Origin: Plazaster borealis
Taxonomy: Eukaryota > Echinodermata > Asteroidea > Forcipulatida > Labidiasteridae
DNA length: 64,000 bases
Direction of reading: 5' to 3'
Assembly: GCA_021014325.1 (NCBI GenBank)
Contig: CM037463.1
Span: 4,273,001-4,337,000 of the forward strand
The notes below the pieces were generated by a model. That model searched no databases. It was not told the DNA's origin and saw only the letters and a list, made by a program, of their open reading frames with translations. Of this stretch, positions 48,401 to 63,200 are shown in pieces. How positions within the stretch are numbered: position 1 is the stretch's first letter; every line of letters starts with the position of its first letter. The position numbers and the translations under genes were made by a program.

Positions 48401-51400
48401 TCAACTTTACCGAAGGCTCAAACAGTAGTATCTACGCCGAACTTGAACTAGTCTTTTGTCCAGGCGCTGACGTCACCATTTGCAACATCCGCACTTTAAT
48501 TGTTACGGGGTTCCAGAACCTGTCCGATATAAACATCGAAGAGGGCAGTGTAATTGTGACAGGTAGGCAGACCACGGGGCTGTTCTATACCAGCGCGCAA
48601 ATTCGCTATGTAGATAAGATGCATAGTAAATCAGCTATCCAGAAAAAGTTTTTTTTTTCCATCAGGAAACCATTCAGTAACTTTTTACAGCTCTTTGGCG
48701 GAATAGGGCACTCACTGGTGGCTGGTAATATATAATTTATTGGTAGTTTATCATACTTGTGACGTCTTGTCAAATTGTTTTCATCCTTAAAAGTTTAAAT
48801 AAATTAATCAGCAAGTAAAAGTTATAAAGGGAGGCACAAAACGATTACAAAAATTATTTCTTGTTGACTTGGGTTTTTTCCCCCAAACTGTTGCTTGAAA
48901 GTAAGAGCAACAATATTGTTAACTCGGCCTAGTATGAGTTACTTTTCATGGACTGTGGTTGGATATTTATATTTTATATACAATCCTTTCCGAAGAGACT
49001 ACAACTTGCGAGGTTGCTTCTTCTATGGAAAGTACGACAGCTGACATGACCCCCACGGAGTCGTCTATGTCACCGGTGAATGCGTCTGTCAATCAGACGA
49101 CTACGGTAGACTCACCTGTCGATCAGACGACTACGGTAGCCTCACCTGTCGATCAGACGTTCACGGTAGACTCTTCTGTGGTTCAGACGACCACGGTAGG
49201 TTCTTCTGTCGATCAGACGACCACTGTAGGTTCTTCTGTCGATCAGATGACCACGGTAGGTTCTTCTGTCGATCAGACGAACACGGTAGTGTCTTCTGTC
49301 GATCAGACGACCACGGTAGAGTCTTCCTCGCCCAGCACCATGGCCACGAGTAACCCTCGTAAGTTATTCATTTTTATTTTATTTTTACACATAAATGTGG
49401 TGTCGACCCCTTAAAAATAGTTGGGCTGCTTGCAGCACAAATTACTTTGCGAAAAATACTTAGGTTACCTAAGATGTTGTGTAAAGGTTATTGCTTGTGA
49501 CTGGTTTACTCCAGTTTCGTCAAGCTAGACGAAAATCTTGAGCACTAATTTCTGTATAACCACTATATGACATTACGCCTTGTTTTAAAACAAGGGTGTT
49601 TACTTTTAAAAATCCACTTTCATGATTTTTTTAAAGCGTAATGAATTAGTCCGTTGTTCCTTTCTTTTTGCTGAATCTTTTAATGAGTATAGAATGAATA
49701 CCAATGGTTGTAGCGCACACTCCACATAATTGTGTTGATACAAAATGTTTCTTGTAAGAAAGAGCAGCAAATGTATACTCGGTTTGGTTTATGTTACCTT
49801 TCATGGACTGAAGTTGAATATTTATATTTTACATACGATTCCTTATTAATCAGCAAGTAAAAGTTATAAAGGGAGGCACAAAACGATTACAAAAATTATT
49901 TCTTGTTGACTTGGGTTTTTTCCCCCAAACTGTTGCTTGAAAGTAAGAGCAACAATATTGTTAACTCGGCCTAGTATGAGTTACTTTTCATGGACTGTGG
50001 TTGGATATTTATATTTTATATACAATCCTTTCCGAAGAGACTACAACTTGCGAGGTTGCTTCTTCTATGGAAAGTACGACAGCTGACATGACCCCCACGG
50101 AGTCGTCTACGTCACCGGTGAATGCGTCTGTCAATCAGACGACTACGGTAGACTCACCTGTCGATCAGACGACTACGGTAGACTCACCTGTCGATCACAC
50201 GACTACGGTAGCCTCACCTGTCGATCAGACGTTCACGGTAGACTCTTCTGTGGTTCAGACGACCACGGTAGGTTCTTCTGTCGATCAGACGACCACTGTA
50301 GGTTCTTCTGTCGATCAGATGACCACGGTAGGTTCTTCTGTCGATCAGACGAACACGGTAGTGTCTTCTGTCGATCAGACGACCACGGTAGAGTCTTCCT
50401 CGCCCAGCACCATGGCCATGAGTAACCCTCGTAAGTTATTCATTTTTATTTTATTTTTACACATAAATGTGGTGTCGACCCCTTAAAAATAGTTGGGCTG
50501 CTTGCAGCACAAATTACTTTGCGAAAAATACTTAGGTTACCTAAGATGTTGTGTAAAGGTTATTGCTTGTGACTGGTTTACTCCAGTTTCGTCAAGCTAG
50601 ACGAAAATCTTGAGCACTAATTTCTGTATAACCACTATATGACATTACGCCTTGTTTTAAAACAAGGGTGTTTACTTTTAAAAATCCACTTTCATGATTT
50701 TTTTTAAAGCGTAATGAATTAGTCCGTTGTTCCTTTCTTTTTGCTGAATCTTTTAATGAGTGTAGAATGAATACCAATGGTTGTAGCGCACACTCCACAT
50801 AATTGTGTTGATACAAAATGTTTCTTGTAAGAAAGAGCAGCAAATGTATACTCGGTTTGGTTTATGTTACCTTTCATGGACTGAAGTTGAATATTTATAT
50901 TTTACATACGATTCCTTATTTCTGAAGCTTCGTCGCCGATGACTGTTCCGACAACATCGAACACGGTAGAAACTAATCCACCAACGGAAACGACACCAAC
51001 GGCCACGACACCAACGGCCACGACACCAACGGCCACGACTGCAACGGCCAAGACACCAACGTCCACGACACCAACGGCCACGACACCAGTGGTCACGACA
51101 CCAACGGCCACGGTTAAACCTGGTAAGTTGTCGTTCATTTTTATTTTATTTTCTAGGTATGTTTGCGGAAATGTGGTGTTGACCCCTTAAAAATAGTTGG
51201 GCTGCTTGAAGCACAGATTGCTTAGCGAAGAAATAGTTGTTAAGAAGGGGGGGGTAACAGGTTACCAGCCGAGATGTTGTATAAAGGTTATTGCTTGTGA
51301 CTGGTTCGCTCCAGTTTTCTTCAAAAGAAGAAAATCTTGAGTATGAAGAAATTGGGCTTACGGGAACGAGGGTGTTTAAGTTAAAACATGTCCTTTTAAA

Positions 51401-54400
51401 GGTATTGTACCCTTTTGTTTAAAATCAGTGTCCACTTTTTGTGTGATTCAACGTATGCATATGAGCTCAATTGGTCATCGAGGTCACGAGAAAATAGTGA
51501 AAAGCGACCTTATGTGTTTTCTGTTTTATCAAACATCGAGTTTTTATCGCACGTGATAAAAACTATTGTTTTACTCATTTCTCAGAAACGATAGCATTTT
51601 AAGCAGAAATATTTTTCAAGGAACCCTTTCTACCATTACTTACTTTAAATCATGTAAGTTATGTGTGAATCTGTGATCATTTGTGTTTTTCGATCTTACC
51701 AATAGTGTACAGGGCCTAAGCTTTGCTCAGAGTGTAGTGTCATAATTAATTAATCCGGGGTTTTTTCTCTCTGTTTTCCCTGAAGCTGTTGATGAGTGTA
51801 CAATGAATACTGATGGCTGTGGCGCACACTCCACATGTGTTGATACGCCTACATCTTTTAACTGTATGTGCGACAGTGGCTATGAACACGGCAGTAACCC
51901 AACGTTTTGTGTTGGTAAGTTTTATCAGTCGACATTCTCTATACAGCGATGTTATTGCTCTCTAAACGGATAGAAAGTCCTGATTATCGGCGACGTTAGA
52001 TTTGCTGTGTATAGTCAATATTCAGATCTATGGATTTCTAACAAACACGGTCGGCCATTTTGTGGAGTCTAATTTTTGACTCCACAGAAAAATGGTCGAC
52101 CGTGTTAGTTCGCAAAGTAAAAGCAAAACCACGCAATTTCGAGGCATATATTTTGTGTGGATCATTGACATCTTTCTAACCATAATATGCATTTTATAAC
52201 AAACGGTTAAAAACGCTTCTTTTTAGACCAACTCGTCCGATCCAAGGCAACGTGTCCCTTAATGTGATAATTTCAATGTTAAAAACTATTGTTCTATTTT
52301 CACGCAGACAATGTATTTATTTGTTACAATCACGTCAGACTATCTTCATATAATGTAGAGACACGGGAAGGAGGCTGGCCCTCTATTTAAAAAGGACGAG
52401 CATTCACCAGAATACACCAAAAGCAGAATCCGTATACGTCAAAAATATAAAATAATCTCCTGTACTGCTATTAATCCTCCAATACTATAGCACACAATAC
52501 ACAACACAGCACAGTCACTTATAATTATTAAGGGCAAAAGGTCAACACAACACGAAGCTGGCCACACACAATTTTACAATGATTCAATCAGCCATAAAAA
52601 CGACAACATTTCTGAAATTAAATGATGATTTTTTACAGAACAATACTCACAGATAACTCTATAAGCTTATCCCTCCCAGAGGGATAATAGAGAGAAATAC
52701 CCAGACAAAAAATAAATGTGCTCTCTAAAATGGAAAAGCGAGTGAGCCCAAAGGTCGCGACATTAAACTTAACTTTTTATTATAAACTATGCTAATCATA
52801 AAGTTGGATCAGACACTTTGAACACTGAGGCGCACTTGGGTTCGCTACTAACGCTGAATGAAAGGGTTCGTTTTGGTGCACCCCTTGTTTCCCCCAGCCC
52901 CTACACTTGTACCCTAGTTTTGACGCTGGTATGGTGACTGCTTATATCGTTTTGGTAAGTTTGTGCATTCTTACAACATTTTATTTTGTTATGTGTTTGG
53001 TAATTGTTCTTTAGATATCAACGAGTGTTTAAGCATGCAGTCGTGTCACGCAGACGCAAGCTGTACAAACACGAATGGGTCATTCACCTGTGCGTGCAAT
53101 GTTGGCTTCTACGGCAATGGTCAGACGTGTTCAGGTAAAACTCTCAGTCACTTATTCAAAATCCCATGGCTCTAAACATAATCAATCGTTTTGTTCTTTT
53201 GTTCACCCAAACAATTATTTTCGGTGATAACTAACAGTTTCTGATCTAGCAAATCAGGGGAAGTAGGGGAAAAAACTTTTAATTGATGCATGTGTTCCCA
53301 GAATTTGCTCTGAAATTGAACAACTTAGTTTTAAAAAGGAGCTTTGTCGTCATGATCAAAGCAGGCCTGTTGCTGTACATGGAATTATGAACTCTCACCC
53401 AGTTACTACACTTGCTCTCCCCCAATAGACTGTGCAAGTCTCGCGCATATTTGAACTTCCGGGACCATTGTGGTCCCAACCATATGGAGATTTACGTGGG
53501 CACGATTTTGTTTTGTCAATTATTTTAGTTTAACGAGGTATATGCCCGTGAAAAATACATATGTTGTTGGGAATGCAAAACTTAGTTATAAAAAAATATG
53601 AAAGTAAAATCATTTCAACAATATAACGAAGAAAACCCGATAATTAAACTTGACCTCAACTTCCGGTTGCTGCAAAAAATGAAGAATTTTGTGCTCATCT
53701 CCGATCACAAAACTTATGTAAACGCTTGTTTTAGATGAGCGATGTTAATCGCCAGATACTGTAATCGCAACGCGAAGCCTTTTCATTGCAGTCTATGGTT
53801 GTTGCGGCGTCAGCGTCCTCTATAAACTGTGTCAAACGTTAATTTTACGCCCGTGACCTTCGCTAATCCACGTAAGTGGTTTCTGAAAAGTTAAGATCGA
53901 ATAAGCATCCTTGTCCCAGAGTTTTAATTTTTGCTTCACTAATAATTAACACATTATTTGTGTATTTATTATAAAAACTAAAACTGATTTTATTAACATG
54001 TAATGGGTATTTTTGTTTTTCAGATTTCGTCATAATTTAAAACAAAGATTTGATTTCAGAGAAAAAAATGTTCTTCTATTGACGTGTTTTCTCGTTCCGA
54101 TACGCGCGAGACTTGCACAGTCTATATCAATCTACCGGGGAGCGTGCCCGCGTGCAGTAACTGGGTGGGAAAGAGTATAATCCTTTTTAAAGTCAAAACT
54201 GGCCTGCTGCACTGGAAAAGAAAAAAAACTAGTTAAACACACTGATACTGATAGTGATAGTGATACGATAGTCTAGAGACATGGATATTTTCATTCGGCA
54301 TTTCTAATTAAGTTTCCAACCCTCCCCACGCAGATACGAATGAATGTCAGAACCCATCTTCGTATAACTGTGTTGCAAACAGCGAATGTAGCAACACTGT

Positions 54401-57400
54401 CGGCTCCTTCACGTGCGCATGTGTCAGCGGTTACCTAATGGCCAACGACGGGTCATGCGTCGACACGGATGAATGCACAACAAACACTGACAATTGTGAC
54501 GCCAATGCCGCCTGCACAAACAACCAGGGCAGTTTCACATGTGCATGCAACTCTGGATACGTTGGCAATGGAGTTAGCTGTGTCGGTAAGTCTTCTATTT
54601 AAGAAGTTATAATCATTGATTCGGCATTGTTTTAGACAACTCTCTTTGAACACTCTGAAAACTCCCAGGTCAGAACTGACCTGGTTCCGGGTCCTGTAGG
54701 GCCTGACCCATTTCTTGGTCAGTATGACCCGGAAACTGTGTTAAAATGACCCAGACATGGGTGTAGGCATGGGTAAGGATGTAGGGATGGGTATCATCCA
54801 CTAGGAGCCTAGCTGGTAGAGCAGAATGCACTACCTACCCAACTGTCAGAAGAGAAGATCCGTACAGAAGAGAGAATCAAAATTGACATCATTAGGGTGC
54901 TTCGAAGAAATTAGTGTTATTTTAACACCCTATGGGGTAAATGTTGATTCTCTCTTCGGTATCTATATACATGTATGTAACAACACCCATGGTGTCAATT
55001 TTAACACCCTAGTTTTTGAATTGTAGTATTTTATCTTTCTGGTAATGAAACCAATTACCTTTTCTAAACCTCAGCCCAGCTGCCTCAGCCTTTGGCTCCA
55101 GGGTTCGTTTGATTTTGGAAACACCGTGCAAAATACGTACTGCACCAATAATTGATGACGGAGCCCAAGCCAGAGCCGGATTCAAAGCCTAGGCTTCAAA
55201 AAGACCTTTAATAACCATAAAAAACAAAGTGCCTTGCACTGTAAACTGTGGGCTTGATGCCATACTTGCGGAGAGAATATGCTTACTAATACTATTCTGG
55301 AGGTTTGATGTGTGACTTAAAGGGTCTGTATACGTTTGGTAAGGACTCTAAAAAATTAATGGCAATAAAAACTTACTTGGAAAGAAGTACAGCAGCTTTG
55401 GATAGTATAATGCATTTTGAGAAACTTTTCACTTTGAAGTACTGCGGTTTGGAAAAATATATCACTTTTTATCCGCCAAAAATTTGAATCTGAGAAGCGT
55501 TACTGCAGTAACGTTTTTCAGATAGTGTTTTCCAATTGCAGATTATTCTTCCTGCGTGGACATAACCACTCCAGATTTTCGGCAATATCTCAAAAACGCT
55601 ACCACCTTTTGAAATGAAATTTTTCACAGGTTAGTTTGATGGTGTATATCTACAACTCTATAGGATTGAAACAAACAGTTGGTTCCAATTACCAAACGTA
55701 TACAATCCCAATATTTGTATTGTTTAATTTCTAGATGTGGATGAGTGCGGTAGTGCAGCGACTTGTCCGATGATGAATACAGTCTGTGTTAATACTCCTG
55801 GGTCGCATAGATGCGATTGCCTCATGGGCTATGAGATCAGTGGTGCCAATTGTGTCGGTAAGAGTCTATTCTAATTTATTTTTAAAAATATTTCATTTCA
55901 ACTCTTTCTGATAATTAAACCAAAGGGGTCCTCAAAAGCGACGAACACCTGTAACCTGAAGTTTTTCCAAAAGAGGAAAACAAATGAAAAAAATGGTCCT
56001 CTATTATTGGAATTATTATTTTATTTCTGTCCGCAATTCACAGACAATATAGTTTTGTTATAATTCACAAAGAGCAACCAACAAATAAAATGATAGTATG
56101 CAATTGTGGAAATGGTAGACTAAGGTCTTGTAACCAAATGTCCAGTTCGTCAATAAAAAAGTGAATGGGGGGGGACCATACATGATTAAAGGAAATTGTT
56201 ATATAAATATACTATTTGTGGAAGGAAAACTTGTAGGGTGATGAAATTACAATACCTCTGAGATCGAAACTGTTGATATAAGAACCAATTATTATTATTA
56301 TTGATGATATATTAAATTGGTCCTCGGCTTTTAAAAACATATGAATTATCCTACCTCATAAGGTGAGTTATTTGATTCAAACCATTTATTTTATTCTCTC
56401 TCTAGATACAAACGAATGCAGCTCGGCCAATGCCTGTCCTGCTAATTCAACTTGTGTAAACACTGCCGGCTCCTTCGACTGCAACTGCGACAGTGGCTTC
56501 GTGAAAAACGGTGCTACGTGTGAAGGTATGGACTTCCATTGAAATGACCCTCACTGAATAAACATGAAACAGTTGAGAACATTAATTCAAATTAGGCCAC
56601 ATCAAAAAAGAAAATTGTTTATCGTCCTTTTTTGATGGGAAGTGGGGGTGGGAGGGCCTTTTTTTTTTCTTTCTTTTTTTTGGACATGGCAAAATATGAA
56701 ATAAAGAATAAAGAAATCATCACAATCACTTTGTGATTTTGATCTTTTTAATTGTTTTGTTAAACCTATTTAACTCCTAGATGACATTTTCTGTAAACAT
56801 TTTCCAAAAACTAAAACGCAGTGTAGCCTAAGTAAATATTTGAAGAATTGTTCTTGTTTTTGCCAATATGAATAACCTTTCTTCGTACATCTATTTCCAA
56901 CCTATGGATTTTTTAGAAAAATATCAGGTGAAGAATCTGGGAGCAAATTTTGACTAAAAAGGTCATTGAAAAGACCGTTTGTTATGATTAAAAAAATGGT
57001 GTCGGGGGTTCTCGTAGGGTCGGGCAGGGACAAATAACAATTATTTTATTTATTTGGCCTTATTTAAGATCAAGTTTAAAACTCGTGTATCTTATTGTCG
57101 AGAGTGGTTTTTTACTTCACCGTTTGCCCATGGAGGTCTATTCCTACCTCCATGGTTTGCCATAGGCTCAAATCCAAGTCGTCCCAGTCCTGGTGCTTAT
57201 GTCACTGGCGGGCATGACCAAAAAGAACAGCAAAGAAAACAAAAAAAACAAAGCAAAACAAAAAGACATAAATTGCTTCTTTTCACCAAAGTGTGTGAGC
57301 GATTTGAATTGGTGCACATTTTTTATTTGAATTTAATTTGTCTTTATGGCCGTATTGGGAACCCAAACTATATGAACTGCAACAAATGTGATACAAAAAG

Positions 57401-60221
57401 TTTATCTTAAAGGTATCGTACACGTTTGGTAATGACTCACTCAAAACAAATATTAGCATAAAAACTTACTTGGTAACAAGCTACGGAGAGCTGTTGATAG
57501 TATAAAATATTGTAGGAAACGACTCCCTGAAGTAACGTAGTTTTTGAGAAATGGGTAATTTCTCACTAAAATAATAAAAACTTCCTGCAAGAAGTTTTTA
57601 TTCCTATCTGAAGCACACACATTTGTGCAACAAAGGTGTTTTTTCTTTCATCATTTTCTTGCAACTTTGATGACCAATTGAACCCAAATTTTCACAGGCT
57701 TGTTATTTTATGCATATGTTGGGATACACCAAGTGAGAACCCTGGTCTTTGACAATTTCCAAACGTGTACAGTGCCTTTAATTTAAAAGTCTATCTTAAT
57801 CATCTCTAAACACATGACAATATTTTAAATTTTCAGACATTGACGAGTGTGCGCTTTCTACAGACGACTGTGACCAGCAGTGCATGAATACTAATGGCAC
57901 TTTCCAGTGCTCATGTATCACAGGATTTACACGCAACGTAACGTCAAACACATGTGAAGGTAGGACTCATATACAAATAGACGGGTCCTCTATTATTATC
58001 CGTCAGGGTAAAGTGGGGATAAAGTCAGGGAATCTACAAACTCAATGATTTCATCGGATAGGCTTGTGACGACCTGAGCTTTATGTCTGTGTAATGATGG
58101 GTCCATAGTGGCGTGCCATGGCCGAGCGGTCTCACTGCATCAGACTCAAGTTCTGATGGCTGAATCATCGGCGTATTATGTTTGATTCCCGGTCATGACA
58201 CTTATGTCTTTGAAGCAAGGCACTTAACCATAATTGCTTCTCTTTAACCAGGTGTATAAATGGAAACCAAAGAGGGTTGAGGCAGTATTTGTTGGATTTA
58301 AACCCCGTTGGGATAATGATGATGTTAAGCGCATTGATCTAGCTACAAGGATAAATGTGCGCTATATAAGAACCAAGTATAACAGTATTAAATGAGTACA
58401 ACATGGCGGCAGTGAGTGCAAGATCCCACTCTGCACACACACACGTTGATTTTTATTTGGTTGACTGTTTATTTATTTTTTTATTTATTATTGCTGTTAA
58501 ATATATTATTTGCTTCTTTTACAGCTGATCAGGTTTGCAGTAATCCAAACTTCTGCGGACCAAATGCTGTCTGTTACTCGATCACCAATAATGACACCTG
58601 TGAATGTAACAGCGGATTTGAAGTGACAAACAACACGCACTGTCAAGGTGAATTTGGAAACTGAAAACTAACAAACCATACATTATGCACCAGTTGCGAC
58701 TTCCTCAAGTTGTGGGTTTTACTAAATTTTCACCGCAACTGTCGTTTCCATGATTTTAAATGCTCTTCACCTGTGAATACGTTTTAAATAGTTTTGAAAA
58801 ATACAACAAACTTGATAGCAAGAAGACTCTTCGATTCCGGTATTTTTGAAATTTCGTTGACATATTATTCTGAAAACAATTCAAGCTGACGCTGTATTCA
58901 GCTGAATCTTTCACATTTGACTTTCATTGTATCTTTCTTGATAATGTTGCCTGTAAATCAGCATTAGGTTGACAAAAACCAATTTATGACACTAAAGAAG
59001 ACCTACACATTTTCCTTCCTAATTCTTCAGATATTGACGAATGCGCTGACAACACACTGAACACATGTACAAGCGGTACAGGTTCATGTATGAACGGAGA
59101 TGGCACTTACACCTGTGGTTGTATCACGGGCTATGAACTTGCAACTGATCAACGAAGTTGTTTCGGTAAAACGCAGTTTTCAACATTTCTGATTATTCCT
59201 TTGAGTTCTTCTCCCCAAACTTGTTTTTGTTTTCTCTGGCCGAGGTTTTTGTTTACTACGGTTGTGTTTGGTATCAATCATCCAATTGTCAGAAAGTCAT
59301 GAAAAAACTAATTTAAATTTTTTTTATTTACAATATTTACTAATGTTGATTTAAATAATGTTATTATATTTAAAACACGATGCCACCTTACTCAAACCTA
59401 AGAGATTTTTATCTTTAAAATTAGGCTGAGAATTTGTGTTATTTTTCTGTGACCATACATTAAAGCAATTGATCAAAATACAGACACCAAATATCTTTTA
59501 TTAACTATTTTTGTTTTTTAATTAGATATTGATGAATGTTCCATCAACACCAATTCTTGTGACGCCAACGCACTTTGTACCAACGTTGAAGGCTCTTATA
59601 GCTGCGCATGCAATAGTGGCTACGTAGGCGATGGAACAACCTGCACGAGTAAGTCAGAGTTTCTGGTTTCACAAACAAACAAAAGTTATTGAAAAACCCC
59701 CAGAAAAATCCCCAAAAACTTACAGCACTTCTTGATCTATGTTGGATTTCCTCCTCTTTTTTTTCAAGATTTTTCCAAATTACTTTCATGTAATGGGCTT
59801 AAACACATTAGGGCCTATACCACTTTCAAGTAATTCATTTTAGTTTGCAACTTTTGAGTCAATGTTTTCCTAACATTTCAAGCCGAAGCTGTTGTTTGAA
59901 ACAATTGTTTCAAACAACCAAATTTTGATAACGCTGAAATTAATGACCGTACTGTGACATTTTTCCAAACGTATTTCTTTAACAGATGTGGATGAATGTT
60001 TAAGTGCTCCATGTGATGCAAAGGCAGTCTGCACGGACAACGATGGATCTTTTACATGTGCATGTAACGTCGGCTACAAAGGCAACGGATTGTCTTGCTT
60101 TGGTATGACAGAATAAAACTTAAAATATAATTCTCTACTTCAGAGAACCACCTTAAAGATTTTCAGACAACATACGCTGAAAGCCTGACAACAACAACAA
60201 CAACAAACAACAGCAATAACA

Positions 60222-60292
<71 letters not shown>

Positions 60293-63200
60293 CAAAAACA
60301 AAAACAATAACAACAAGTTATTGCAGCAACAACAACAACAGCAGCAGCAGCAACAACAATAACAGCAACAATAACAACAAACAACAACAACAACACTAAC
60401 AACAATAATTACGATAACAACAATTGTTTTCAATTATTGTATCGTGCAAGTTGAGATTAATGTGTAAATGTCCACGAGCTATTGGCCCCCTGCACCAACG
60501 TCACACGCGCTAATCACTGCCACGCTCGCCATTTTGGGAGTCAATAGAAAACGTGTATACACGTCGCGTTGTCTAAAATGCTCACCACACTCTATAACAC
60601 ACGTGGACATTGACTTTCAAAATGGCGCTACTATAAGATTATTGTGATGATGACGTCATGTGTATTGGATCAAAATGTTCACATCATGTCGTGTTGTTCA
60701 ACAGATGTCAACGAGTGTGCAGCGAATCCATGCCATGCTGATGCTGATTGCATGAACACTGTCGGCTCGTACCAGTGCACTTGTAAATCGGGTTATACCG
60801 GCGATGGGGCATCTTGCAACGGTAAGTTGTGTGATGATGTAAACTGTAAAGAATTTAAAGAAAGTTTGACCACTTATTACCGAGTGAAACCTGCCGGATA
60901 TGGCACTTAAGTCGACGCATTTTCCCCAATGTTGGTACTTTGTAACGTGACACTTGTTTTCATTTTGCATTTGCATTATGTGTGAATTATTTATTCTATT
61001 TTGTGTGAACCACCTTTAAACGATGGTCACCCATCCAGTGCATATGATCTTTTGGGGTCCTCCCTTTATAAACATTGATTAAGGGATAAGATACCAACAC
61101 ACGACAAGACTTTTTCTAAAAAAAATAATTAAAATCGGTGTGTTAGAACGGACAATAATTGTTAATTAACACGATTTCGTGTTTTGGGTTGGGTTTTTTT
61201 TTGGGGGGGGGGAGGGAAGTGAAATATTGAGATTTTCATTCCGGGAAATGTTTATATTTTGTATCATGACAGACATTAACGAATGTAACACGACAACAAG
61301 TTGTGCTGCTAACAGCAACTGCACAAATACTCCGGGCTCCTTCTACTGCATCTGCCAATCGGGATACCGCGGTGATGCCCGAGTGCTATGCTCGGATGTT
61401 AACGAATGTACTGAAAACCCTTCAAGCTGCCACACCGACGGAGTATGTAGCAATAACAACGGCAGCTTCAGTTGTCAATGCCGTGCGGGATTTAGTGGAG
61501 ATGGGAAAATTTCGTGCACGAGTGAGTTTTGTTTTCTTCTTTTTATACAAACTTTGTGACCTGGGCCCAATTTCATTGAACTGCTTAAGCAGAAAATATT
61601 GCTTAACATATTTCTGCTAAGCAGAAATAAGCAGGATACCAGTCAAAAATTGTACATGTTGCATGGTAGTTTGGCTGGTAACCATATTCTGGTAAGCATA
61701 ATTTTGTTGTGCTTAGCTGCTTTTTGCGCTTAAGCAGCCCTATGAAATTGGGCCCTGCAAGATCAGGGTAGCTGTAACAAAGAAAACTCCAGCACAACAG
61801 CACCCGGAGACAAAATTTGTCTAAAACTCCGGATTCCAGGTCCCGTGGGGCCTGACCCATTTCTGTGTTAGTATAACCCGGAATATGTTTTAAAAAACAG
61901 TTTTCTGGGTCAGCCTGACCCAGAAATGGGTCAGGCCCATGGGTCCCAGAATCCGGGTCAATCTGACCCTGGGCCCAATTTCATAGAGCTGCTTAAGCAG
62001 AAAGAGTAGCTAAGCTCAACAAAAATTTGCTTACCAGAATAGGGTTACCAGCCAAACTACCATGTCATGTGTACAATTTGTGACTGGTATCCTGCTCATT
62101 TCTGCTTAGCAGACAAATTTTAAGCAATATTTTCTGCTTAAGCAGCTCTATGAAATTGGGGCCAGGTGTGTTAAGAGTGCACTTTTTTTTTTTTTTTTTT
62201 TTTTTTTTTGAATGAGGAAGAAGGCCACATGATCCGTTTTTTTTTTTTAAACAAAAGTCGGTTGTTTCCTTGCAGATATTGATGAATGTACAACGTCAAT
62301 CATTGAGAATAAACACCAATGTAACATCAATGCAAACTGTGTGGACACTGTCGGTTCGTACACATGTACCTGCAAATCTGGATACACTCAAGTCGGTTTG
62401 GGTCACATGAGTGGCGGGTGTTTAAGTAAGTAAAGCCATGTATTTTTCTAAAAATTATGTTTTACTTAATTTGTAAACATTCAAAGCAAAAAAGAGTTTT
62501 TATTTTCGAAGGCAAAATGACAACACAACACACATAAACAGGTGTACTGGTGTAACAGAAGCAGTCAAGTGGAAAGAAATGAAAAGAGAGAGAGAGGGGC
62601 AGAAAGCGCACAGTAAAAGCAATGGTTGAACAATCGCTTCCTTTAGTCTTGGTGCAAGACGCTCTTAGCGATTGGTTAAATGCACAGTAACCAATCGGGC
62701 AGCAAAATGCACAAGGGCGTCTTGCACCAAGACTAAATTTCCTCTGATATAGGTCCTGCTTCAATTCTCTATGTTCAAAAGAAAAAGGACAATTTCTATC
62801 AAATAAAACAAGCCCCCCCTTTTCAAATTCAGACACAAAACTTTAACATTACACCTTTATAAATATAATGTTTGCGTTATCGTTAAATTCAGACATCAAC
62901 GAGTGCGCAACTAACATGTTTACGTGTGACGCCAATGCTGGTTGTACGGACACCGACGGGTCGTATACCTGTACTTGTAATGCTGGGTTCTCTGGGAGTG
63001 GTAAAATGTGCTCAGGTAAGGAATTATAAACAAAACAAAATTAAAACCAATTTAATTATATATATTTGGCATGCGGTAACACCATGTGTATATCTACTTG
63101 CTAGGTAGATTTTGTTCTTTGAGAACTTGTCTTGCTTATTATTCTACTGCCGCAGAGTAGAATATTCGGAATTCGGGAGACTGCTCAGTTCTGAAAAGAA

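Noticed and set aside
48803..50917. CRISPR-like array suggested by regular 30-base repeats
   Set aside because: The repeats are coding, in frame, have no unique spacers, and lie in a eukaryotic gene.
57054..57410. 118-codon plus-strand ORF
   Set aside because: Intronic, Lys/Gln-rich at the end from low-complexity DNA, no motif.
58113..58200. tRNA-Leu (CAA) gene
   Set aside because: Acceptor stem mismatch and a non-tRNA body and tail fit a SINE better.
60140..60433. Leu/Cys-rich ORF on the minus strand
   Set aside because: Simple translation of the CAA/CAG microsatellite.
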